Assembly (NCBI RefSeq): GCF_031581265.1
Contig: NZ_JAVLBQ010000001.1
Coordinates: 124,001-188,000, forward strand
DNA: 64,000 nucleotides
Direction of reading: 5' to 3'
Source: Gracilimonas sp031581265
GTDB taxonomy: Bacteria > Bacteroidota > Rhodothermia > Balneolales > Balneolaceae
Positions 57,796-64,000 of the stretch are shown here, in pieces (the first letter of the stretch is position 1; each line of letters opens with the position of its first letter). Below the pieces are notes generated by a model, which did not search any database, was not told the DNA's origin, and worked only from the letters and a program-made list of their open reading frames with translations. Both the position numbers and the translations under genes were made by a program.

Positions 57796-59112
57796 CTATT
57801 TTCCCTGACCTAAACGGTCTAATTGGGCTTTTAGGATAGAAAGGCCGGTATTTCCGGGTGAGCCAAGATGTGAAAATGCTTTTAAAAAATCTCTTGCGGA
57901 ATACTCCGGGATTTCATTCGGATTCTCCTTAACCTTTTTATAAGCCTCTCTGAATGACAATCCTTCTTTCTTCACAATTTGATAGGCTGCCTCTGCAGCG
58001 AAGAGTTCTTGAGTACAAGCTTTTTCCGACTCCTCAGCATTCACCTCAATAGATTCAATCAATAATTTTGCCATTTCTAAGACTTGTCCGGTAATGTTGA
58101 ATGAACGAATCACCGGTTCCTTAGTAAGCTGTAAATCGCGATGATATCCACCGCCAAGATTCATGCCTATTGACTGTAGCGACGCCTGAAGTCCTGTCTG
58201 CTCTGCGTGTTTACCTCGAATCAATTCTGCTACATCAGGATTTTGCTTTTGTGGCATTATGGATGAACCGGTACAAACCATTTTATCAAGAGTAAAAAAC
58301 CGGTGCGTTTCACTACTGTACGAAATAATATCTGAGGCCAGCCTGCTTAGGACTGAGGTAATGCTACTCAAGTATTGTACCAACTGCGTTTCCACCCATC
58401 CCCTGGAAAGTTGGGCCGTTGTTGAACAAACCATCGGCTGCCCAAAATCGAGATCGACAGCTTCTTTTTTCCTATCAACTGGCAGTGTAGTGCCATAGCC
58501 GGCGGCCGTGCCAAGTGGTGAGCGGTCTATCAAACCAAGTACTCCTGCCTTCATCTCCAGCTGCATTATCAGCAGCTCTGCATAGCCACCCGCCCACAAC
58601 GAAACAGAGCTCAGCATCGCTTTTCTGGTATGCGTAAACCCAGGAAGTGGAATTTTCTCATGCTTGGCGCCAAATTCGAGTAGTGTTTTAATCAGAGATT
58701 GCAGCAACTTCGATATTTCAGAAAGTTGTTTCTTCTCGTAAAGACGCATGGCTGTCAATACCTGATCGTTCCTGGATCGTCCCAAGTGGATTTTTTTCCC
58801 AAGGTCTCCAAGTTTTTCAGTCAAATAAACCTCGATAGCGGTATGCATATCTTCATGCTCCTGTAAAATCTCAAATTGTCCCTCCTCCCAAATTTCTTTT
58901 ATTTCTAAGAGGGTCGACGTTAGTTTTTCCAGCTCTTTATTTTTCAACATCCCTGCTCTTTTCAGCGCATTAGCATGCACCACAGATGCTTGTATATCAT
59001 AAGGAAGAAGTATTTGATCGAGCTTATAGTCGTTGCCAACCGTGAAAGCCTCAACTTTTTTTACTGCTTCACTTTTTTCTTTATGATCTTTCGTTTCCCA
59101 AAGCTTTGACAT
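57796..59112 (-). CDS. argH: Argininosuccinate lyase
   Basis: 438 residues; superfamily signature GSSIMPQKQNPD and the ASL motif GRSRNDQVLTAMRL. Splits argininosuccinate into arginine and fumarate. Third gene of argF-argG-argH, 47 bp after argG. Confidence 0.96.
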   Translation of the reverse strand: MSKLWETKDHKEKSEAVKKVEAFTVGNDYKLDQILLPYDIQASVVHANALKRAGMLKNKELEKLTSTLLEIKEIWEEGQFEILQEHEDMHTAIEVYLTEKLGDLGKKIHLGRSRNDQVLTAMRLYEKKQLSEISKLLQSLIKTLLEFGAKHEKIPLPGFTHTRKAMLSSVSLWAGGYAELLIMQLEMKAGVLGLIDRSPLGTAAGYGTTLPVDRKKEAVDLDFGQPMVCSTTAQLSRGWVETQLVQYLSSITSVLSRLASDIISYSSETHRFFTLDKMVCTGSSIMPQKQNPDVAELIRGKHAEQTGLQASLQSIGMNLGGGYHRDLQLTKEPVIRSFNITGQVLEMAKLLIESIEVNAEESEKACTQELFAAEAAYQIVKKEGLSFREAYKKVKENPNEIPEYSARDFLKAFSHLGSPGNTGLSILKAQLDRLGQGK

Positions 59113-59159
59113 TTCTTACATCTTGATTTTAATAATTAATTTTTGCGATATAGACTTGT

Positions 59160-60467
59160 TTAAGCAAACTGTTTTTTAACCGTTTTCTTTAGCTGATAGG
59201 CTGTCTTCTGCGGCAAATTCCATAGTTCAATAAACCCAGACGAAGCATTTTGATTAAACGCAGCTGATTTATTGAATGTCGCCAGATTTTCATCAAATAA
59301 AGAATATGGAGATTTGAGTGCCACTATATCGCAATTCCCTTTATACAGCTTCACGGTTACCTCACCGCTTACCTTTTTGTTTTGTTCATTGATGTAGGCA
59401 CGGATGTTATCCATCACCGGCTCGTAATATTTTGCACCGTATATCAGGTATGCCCATTTTTGATCCATAAAGGCCTTAAGCTCGTTCTCTTCCCTGGTGG
59501 ATACGAGTTGCTCGAGGTTTTTATGGGCTTGTATAAGGATATGCGCAGCCGGGTTTTCGTAAATCCCCCTTACTTTAAGCCCTACGACTCTGTCCTCAAT
59601 CAGATGGAAAACGCCCACGCCGTGCTTTCCGCCAATTTCGTTCAGCAGTTGAATCAAATCTTTTGTAGCATATTCCACCCCATTAAGGTTAACGGCTTTA
59701 CCGTTATTAAAACCTATGGTTATACTTTCGTGATTATCCGGCGCCTGTTGTAGGGTGTTACTCCACTTAAGAATATTTTCAAGCGGAGGCTCCAATTCCG
59801 GGTTTTCAATTTCTCCTCCTTCTCCGGTATTTGCCCACATATTCTCATCGTATGAGTAGGGAGATTTTTGGGTTTGCTCAACGGGAATTTCGTGTTCAAG
59901 AGCATATTCAATCTCCTCTTCCCTGCCCATGCCCCACTCACGCACGGGGGCAATTATTTTAAAATCAGGATTAAGCGTGGTGATATAACTTTCGAAGCGT
60001 ACTTGGTCATTTCCCTTACCGGTACACCCATGGGCAATCACTTCACACCCGAAATCTGCAGCAAATTTTACCGCAATCTCCGAGATCATTACTCTACCCA
60101 ACGGACACCCCAAAGCATATCCCCCTTGGTAATCCGCATTGGCTTTTACTGCTTCCATACATAGCTCGGCAAATTCATCTTTTGCATCATACATGATAGC
60201 ATCTTTGGCTCCCAGTTCGAGGGCTTTCTGTTTAATCGCTTCCAGATTGTCAGCCTTCTGGCCAATATTAATCGTGAGGGCTATAACATTGCATTCATAT
60301 ACTTCCTGAATCCATTTGAGCATTACGCTGGTATCGAGTCCGCCCGAATAGAGCAGCAAGCATGTTTTAAAGGTTCCTTTATGAGCTTCATGAGATGCAA
60401 CTTTTTTGTAGGTGGTTTCCTGGTTTAGCATGGCTGACTGTTTTATATAATTCATTTTTAATTTCAT
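59160..60467 (-). CDS. argG: Argininosuccinate synthase
   Basis: 435 residues; PP-loop LLYSGGLDTSVMLKW, plus GCTGKGNDQVRFE. Condenses citrulline and aspartate. The ORF starts 1 bp after the argF stop. Three in-frame Met codons (60467, 60455, 60431) are possible and the N-terminal 30 residues are extra relative to short family members. Confidence 0.96.
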   Translation of the reverse strand: MKLKMNYIKQSAMLNQETTYKKVASHEAHKGTFKTCLLLYSGGLDTSVMLKWIQEVYECNVIALTINIGQKADNLEAIKQKALELGAKDAIMYDAKDEFAELCMEAVKANADYQGGYALGCPLGRVMISEIAVKFAADFGCEVIAHGCTGKGNDQVRFESYITTLNPDFKIIAPVREWGMGREEEIEYALEHEIPVEQTQKSPYSYDENMWANTGEGGEIENPELEPPLENILKWSNTLQQAPDNHESITIGFNNGKAVNLNGVEYATKDLIQLLNEIGGKHGVGVFHLIEDRVVGLKVRGIYENPAAHILIQAHKNLEQLVSTREENELKAFMDQKWAYLIYGAKYYEPVMDNIRAYINEQNKKVSGEVTVKLYKGNCDIVALKSPYSLFDENLATFNKSAAFNQNASSGFIELWNLPQKTAYQLKKTVKKQFA

Positions 60468-61454
60468 TTATTGCACTGTAATAGATTCCGAAACCGGCAT
60501 AGACTCCGGCCAAAATTCTTGTTTAAATGATGGATTTAGTATGAGCGCAAAAACAGCCTTCGATACAATCATTCTGTTTTTGGCCTGATTGTACACCCAG
60601 GAATTTGGATGATCGATCACTTCATCAGTCACTTCTATTCCTCTGTGAGCCGGCAGACAATGCATAAATCCGGTTGTTTTTGGCGCAGTGGAAAATAGTT
60701 TTCCATTTACCTGATAGGACTCAAAATGCTTGATCTTCTCTTCATATAGATATTCTTCACCCATTGATATAAATGTATCGGTATAAATAACATCGGAAGA
60801 TCTTACGGCCTCGTATGGATCCTCAATCATGATGAATTCTCCTCCATACTGAATTGCAAGAAGCTGAAAATATTGCAGCTGCACATTCGTCCAGGAATAC
60901 TCAGTTGGCCCCGAAAACTGTACGGGATGCCCTAAAATCAGGGCTATTTCGGTAAGCGAAAATGCTACATTATTTGCGTCCCCTATAAACGTAATGACAG
61001 CTTTATTGTCGCTGCCAAACTTTCCGTAAATGGTAAGCATATCGGCAAGTGCCTGCATAGGATGGTGTTTATTACAAAGCGCATTTATAACAGGTATAGT
61101 CCCATACTGCTGCATTTTTTCCAACGTAGCATGTGAATAAACTCTTGCAAAAACGGCGTCGCACCATTGCGATACGTTCATCATTGCGTCTTTGAGCGAC
61201 TCCCTGCAGGTAAAGGGAACGGCTTTACCATTAGCCAGAAGTAAGTCAGGGTCAATTTCTATTACATTGCCTCCCAACTGATTAATGGCAGCCTCTGTGC
61301 CTACTTTTGTTCTAAGTGAAGGTTTCTCAAAAACGAAACCCACATTTACTCCGTGGAGCAAAGGTTCATTTGATTCAGATAACTCTTCGCTGAGTGTTAA
61401 TATCGTTTGTATTTGTTTAGTATTTAGTTCACCTATAGTTAATAATTGATTCAT
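60468..61454 (-). CDS. argF: Ornithine carbamoyltransferase
   Basis: 328 residues. Carbamoyl-phosphate site EKPSLRTKVGTE (family: SxRTR), GDANNVAFS, and the ornithine/catalytic loop HCLPAHRG. The HCLP loop favours ornithine over N-acetylornithine as substrate, although Bacteroidota often use the acetylated route. First gene of the arg run and directly downstream of the attenuator. Confidence 0.88.
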   Translation of the reverse strand: MNQLLTIGELNTKQIQTILTLSEELSESNEPLLHGVNVGFVFEKPSLRTKVGTEAAINQLGGNVIEIDPDLLLANGKAVPFTCRESLKDAMMNVSQWCDAVFARVYSHATLEKMQQYGTIPVINALCNKHHPMQALADMLTIYGKFGSDNKAVITFIGDANNVAFSLTEIALILGHPVQFSGPTEYSWTNVQLQYFQLLAIQYGGEFIMIEDPYEAVRSSDVIYTDTFISMGEEYLYEEKIKHFESYQVNGKLFSTAPKTTGFMHCLPAHRGIEVTDEVIDHPNSWVYNQAKNRMIVSKAVFALILNPSFKQEFWPESMPVSESITVQ

Positions 61455-61542
61455 GATGTATTGGTATTAATGTTAATAGAAGTTATAGAGAGGTCGGGTT
61501 CAGGATTTGAAGATGTGCGATCTTCATGAAAAGTGAAGACAT

Positions 61543-61578
61543 AAAAAAAGCCCCGATTATGTTTATTAATCAGGGCTT
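61543..61578 (-). terminator. Attenuator terminator upstream of argF
   Basis: On the minus strand a 12-bp stem (11 paired, one C/A mismatch) from 61578 to 61548 with a 7-nt loop is followed by seven T (61549-61543). It lies between the Arg-rich leader ORF and argF, about 90 bp before the argF start, so it must be bypassed for argF expression from an upstream promoter. Confidence 0.85.
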
Positions 61579-61598
61579 GTAATAAATCCTTAGTAGTT

Positions 61599-61671
61599 AA
61601 ACTACACAGTTATCACACGCCCTAAGGGCGGCGACGGCGAAGAGAAAGAGTTATTCTATGTGGTGTAGTTT
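61599..61671 (-). promoter_or_regulatory. Competing RNA stems of the arginine attenuator
   Basis: On the minus strand, AAACTACAC at the start of the leader ORF (61663-61671) is the exact complement of GTGTAGTTT after its stop (61599-61607). A second stem CGCCC/GGGCG (61618-61630) straddles the leader stop. These are the alternative pairings expected of an attenuator. The fold was not computed. Confidence 0.6.
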
Positions 61672-61678
61672 TTAACAT
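61622..61678 (-). CDS. Arginine leader peptide
   Basis: An 18-codon ORF, MLKTTPHRITLSLRRRRP, with four consecutive Arg codons (CGC CGT CGC CGC) just before the stop and one more AGA. It lies upstream of an intrinsic terminator and argF. In ribosome-mediated attenuation, starvation for the amino acid stalls the ribosome at such codons and favours an antiterminator. The segment GGGCGTG at its stop (61616-61622) can pair with the 5' terminator arm CAAGCCC (61573-61579). Confidence 0.8.
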   Translation of the reverse strand: MLKTTPHRITLSLRRRRP

Positions 61679-61757
61679 GACTTCAAATTAACGCCTTTTC
61701 GTTTTAACATGCAATAGCTAACGAAAAAAACATTCTTCTTTGAAGATGGATTAAAGT

Positions 61758-61811
61758 AATTACCTCAGCTTTAAACATCCCCAACAACATTTACCTCGGG
61801 GCGTAGTGTAA
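61758..61811. repeat. 54-bp imperfect direct repeat, copy A
   Basis: Matches 63938-63991 at 48 of 54 positions, same orientation, 2.18 kb apart. Read on the minus strand it encodes TLRPEVNVVGDV then TAA, like copy B. Copy A has no upstream reading frame (TGA just before), so it is a 3'-end remnant. Confidence 0.85.
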
Positions 61812-61824
61812 GCTGATATCCAGC

Positions 61825-62475
61825 TCAATTTATACTGAGCAAATACTCTAAAAGTTCAGAATTTGCCACTCCTGTAATCATCTTACCGTTAATTATAAGA
61901 GTTGGCACTTCTGTAATACCTAATGAATCAGCTATTCTTGTATCTCTATGTAGAATTGGAAGTTTCTCTTGATTCTCTAAGCATATTCTAAATTTGCTGG
62001 TATCCTGTATTCCAGATTGATATGCTAATTTTGTGAAATCGGTTTCTCCGAGGTTTGCAAAGTTGTCATAAAGAAGATTTTTATAATCTTGAAAAATATT
62101 TTGCTCTTTTGCACATTCAACGGCTAAAGAAGATTTAATTATATTTTCATCATTAGCAAAAACCCTGTTATAATATGATACGTTGAAATCATATTCTTCT
62201 TTAAGCTTTTCAATTTTAGAATTCACTGATTTGCAAAAAGGACATTGATAATTGTGGAAGAACAAAATATGATTACCAGTTTTTATATTTTCATACTCAG
62301 GTTTTTCGACTAAAACATCTTTCCAATCTTCAATTACTGATACTTGTGAGGATAAAGCTTTTTTAGAAGTCCTATTCTTTTTTATTGCAATAATAATAAC
62401 TGATATAGCAATTACCAGAAGGATAGGAAGCGTTAGATTATGACTTAATAGTTTAATCATCCTAATAGATTTCAT
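61825..62475 (-). CDS. Membrane-anchored DsbA/thioredoxin-like oxidoreductase
   Basis: 216 residues: membrane anchor (about 12-32) and a thioredoxin-fold domain with CPFC (C78, C81) and cis-Pro in TEVPTLIINGK. CPxC with a helical insertion suggests DsbA-like thiol oxidation or DsbG/TlpA-type exchange in the periplasm. It is the last gene of the AT-rich module and overlaps the propeller gene by 14 bp. Likely partner of the Cys-rich peptide (inference). Confidence 0.8.
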   Translation of the reverse strand: MKSIRMIKLLSHNLTLPILLVIAISVIIIAIKKNRTSKKALSSQVSVIEDWKDVLVEKPEYENIKTGNHILFFHNYQCPFCKSVNSKIEKLKEEYDFNVSYYNRVFANDENIIKSSLAVECAKEQNIFQDYKNLLYDNFANLGETDFTKLAYQSGIQDTSKFRICLENQEKLPILHRDTRIADSLGITEVPTLIINGKMITGVANSELLEYLLSIN

Positions 62476-63475
62476 ACTTAATCAGCCAGTTAGTTCTGTT
62501 TGAATCCATTTCTAAGCTGTAAATATAATTGTCATCAATTTGGATGCCATTGATTAATGGATATCCAAACATTTCGATACTCTTAAGATATTCTCCATCT
62601 TCAATATTATATAGGTCTATATATTTATACCCTTTTCTTCCGTTATGATGTGGAACATTAGCAATGATATTTCCAGAAACATCCATACCATTTGTATTGT
62701 AAATCGCATCTTCCGAGAATCCCTGAACAGAAGAACTTCCATCTGCACCGAACTTGTAATTATTTTTACTTTCGTAACTATCGACGACTTCTTCAGAAAA
62801 TTTTAAAACTTCCTCTTCAATTGAATACTTTTTTATAATAGGTTCAGAGTACCCAGAAAAATATATATTATCAGTATTAACATGAATTTCTCCGGTATAC
62901 ATCATCATGTTTAATTCTGACTCGCTTTCTATAAATGAATTCCTAATGTCACCATTTTCACCAAAAACAGTAAATAGAAAGTCATCTACCCTCATTGAGT
63001 AACATAAAACAGTATTTTTATCAATAGCGGCTATCTGATCTATGAATACAGGAACTCTAAATTCTTTTATAAACTCTCCCTCAACACTATAAAGAGCTAT
63101 TTTACTTTGGCTTCTATCCGCAATAAATATTTGATCCTCAATTACATCAAAATCAACCATACTCGTAAGTTCTCCTGGCCCCTTTCCCTCAGGTATATCG
63201 ATAACATAATTATCATCTTTGTTATTTTTATTAATAACCACTATTTCTGTTTTACCTGCTCTTTGATTTAAAAAAAAATTCTCTTGACTTATTTTTAATT
63301 CTGACACATTAGTAAATTCAAGAGAATCAAGATTTATTTTACTCTCGATTTGCGAAGATTCAAAAAATCTCTTCTTTTCTATATTTGTATCATCTGCCCA
63401 GTTAAAAGGCTTTTCATCTAATGAATTGCTCGTACACGAAGCAACCAATATTATTAATCCAATTAAATATTTCAT
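62462..63475 (-). CDS. 6-bladed beta-propeller lipoprotein (second copy)
   Basis: 337 residues: lipobox VASC (Cys about 14) and the family hallmark EGKGPGELTS. It shares the architecture and GxGPGE motif with the protein at 50630, but the rest is diverged. Surface or periplasmic location by lipobox; function undefined. Between the peptide and the thioredoxin gene. Confidence 0.75.
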   Translation of the reverse strand: MKYLIGLIILVASCTSNSLDEKPFNWADDTNIEKKRFFESSQIESKINLDSLEFTNVSELKISQENFFLNQRAGKTEIVVINKNNKDDNYVIDIPEGKGPGELTSMVDFDVIEDQIFIADRSQSKIALYSVEGEFIKEFRVPVFIDQIAAIDKNTVLCYSMRVDDFLFTVFGENGDIRNSFIESESELNMMMYTGEIHVNTDNIYFSGYSEPIIKKYSIEEEVLKFSEEVVDSYESKNNYKFGADGSSSVQGFSEDAIYNTNGMDVSGNIIANVPHHNGRKGYKYIDLYNIEDGEYLKSIEMFGYPLINGIQIDDNYIYSLEMDSNRTNWLIKYEIY

Positions 63476-63537
63476 GACTTTGTTTTATTAAAAATACGGG
63501 CTAAAGCCAGTATTTCATTTCTATTTCTATGCTTTTA

Positions 63538-63774
63538 TTATTCTGGAATAGTGCTCGTAGGCTTATAGCACCATGTCATTCCACCAGAAGAAGATGAATA
63601 AGCCCCACAATAAATTGGTAAACTTTCATCATCTTCACAATCTGGATCAAAGCAACCTGGACAAGTACCAACCGTACATGTTGCGTTTGCAAGTGCTGGT
63701 TGTGGTTGCAAAGCGAAAAACCCTCCAATCGCAACTGCAAATACTAGAGTTAAGTTTAATGCTACCTTTTTCAT
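63538..63774 (-). CDS. Small secreted Cys-rich peptide (6 Cys)
   Basis: 78 residues: signal peptide with small-residue end (ALA, about 1-29), then a mature part of about 49 residues with six cysteines (C33, C38, C41, C46, C56, C69), enough for three disulfides, and an acidic DPDCEDDE stretch. The N-terminal pattern recalls NVEALA-type leaders. A GAGGA ribosome-binding site precedes ATG. First gene of the module. Confidence 0.72.
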   Translation of the reverse strand: MKKVALNLTLVFAVAIGGFFALQPQPALANATCTVGTCPGCFDPDCEDDESLPIYCGAYSSSSGGMTWCYKPTSTIPE

Positions 63775-63808
63775 ATTTGATCCTCATTAGTTAATATTTA
63801 AAATATTA

Positions 63809-63825
63809 ATATATATATATATATA
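63809..63825. repeat. (AT)8 dinucleotide tract upstream of the peptide gene
   Basis: AT repeat about 35-50 bp before the peptide start, in the probable promoter. Slippage could alter promoter spacing. Confidence 0.8.
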
Positions 63826-63937
63826 AATATTACAAAATATTTATTATTTGTTATATCAGTATATCATTTATGGTTAATTTTATATAGACAAAGCACTATA
63901 AAATAAGTCAGAATTGAAGGGTTTTAAAACTTAGGGA

Positions 63938-63991
63938 AATTACCTCTGCTTTAAACATTCCCAACTACATTGACCTCGGGACGCAGTGTAA
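63938..63991. repeat. 54-bp imperfect direct repeat, copy B
   Basis: Partner of copy A; forms the genuine 3' end of the gene that continues beyond the window. Five differences fall in coding codons, four of them synonymous (CTA/CTG, CGC/CGT, GTA/GTC, GTT/GTA), one D/N change. The sixth is downstream of the stop. Confidence 0.85.
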
Positions 63992-64000
63992 TTCCAAAAT
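63951..64000 (-). CDS. C-terminal end of an unidentified gene (partial)
   Basis: The last 15 codons and stop of a gene entering from beyond the window: FGITLRPEVNVVGNV then TAA at 63953-63951. Too short to identify. Being upstream of the arg genes on the same strand, it may be another arginine gene or unrelated. Confidence 0.6.
   Translation of the reverse strand, partial: FGITLRPEVNVVGNV

Noticed and set aside
60468..61454. N-acetylornithine carbamoyltransferase (argF')
   Set aside because: The HCLPAHRG loop fits ornithine carbamoyltransferase; the acetylated-substrate form has a different loop as I remember it. The alternative stays possible but is less likely.
61825..63780. Module 2 as a prophage or integrative element
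   Set aside because: No integrase, transposase or phage gene is present; only repeats and AT-rich DNA hint at transfer.
1..64000. tRNA, rRNA, CRISPR array or intact insertion sequence
   Set aside because: No tRNA arm motifs, no regular repeat-spacer pattern and no transposase ORF were seen by eye; a tRNA scan would be decisive.

Overview
This is a 64 kb chromosomal window from a Bacteroidota-like bacterium, most likely a member of Balneolales/Rhodothermia (inference). The signs are moderate-to-low GC, few Shine-Dalgarno sites, a DUF5103-type type IX secretion plug protein, a TamB and TolB/beta-barrel outer-membrane set, a menaquinone pathway, class III glutamine synthetase, RqcH and a system II cytochrome-c maturation set. 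Most of the window is ordinary housekeeping chromosome. No tRNA, rRNA, CRISPR array, intact transposase or phage gene was seen.

Layout. 0-4.6 kb: M23 peptidase, glycosyltransferase, guaB, and a small membrane-protein gene split by an in-frame TGA. 4.6-6 kb: an orphan ORF and a Phd/PIN toxin-antitoxin pair with a clear operator. 6-10.2 kb: folD with an orphan NtrC-type regulator, dacB-like PBP4 and a PTS IIA protein. 10.3-14.3 kb (+): ccmB, holB, dapF and the T9SS plug gene, tightly packed. 14.3-27.8 kb (-): a likely long operon rqcH-aroK-aroB-tamB-rnr-TolB/OMP. 28.5-34.1 kb (-): ccmC-ccmD-ccmE-ccmF, a DUF5683-like gene and hbd. 34.1-44.3 kb: a PH/SHOCT protein, an S9 peptidase, menB, a lipoprotein, a GNAT, a MITE-like palindromic element, a MacB-type permease, an ECF sigma/anti-sigma/DUF4097 operon, DUF2141 and CsaA. 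44.4-50.3 kb: glnN and the menA-menC-menE operon. 50.3-54.6 kb: an accessory, AT-rich island with a small secreted Cys peptide, a 6-bladed propeller lipoprotein, a pseudogene, a HipAB toxin-antitoxin pair and palindromic repeats. 54.6-61.7 kb (-): purB, an M48 protease, then argF-argG-argH. 61.8-64 kb: a second AT-rich module (Cys-rich peptide, propeller lipoprotein, DsbA-like thioredoxin) flanked by an imperfect 54-bp direct repeat.

Most interesting points. (1) Upstream of argF is an 18-codon leader ORF with four consecutive Arg codons, followed by a hairpin and U-tract terminator. This has the form of a ribosome-mediated arginine attenuator. (2) Two modules each pair a short secreted cysteine-containing peptide with a GxGPGE-type 6-bladed propeller lipoprotein. 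One also encodes a membrane-anchored CPFC thioredoxin, and both have simple-sequence tracts just upstream of the peptide gene. (3) The second module sits between two copies of the 3' end of one coding gene. The copies differ mostly at synonymous sites, which points to insertion by recombination with a diverged relative.
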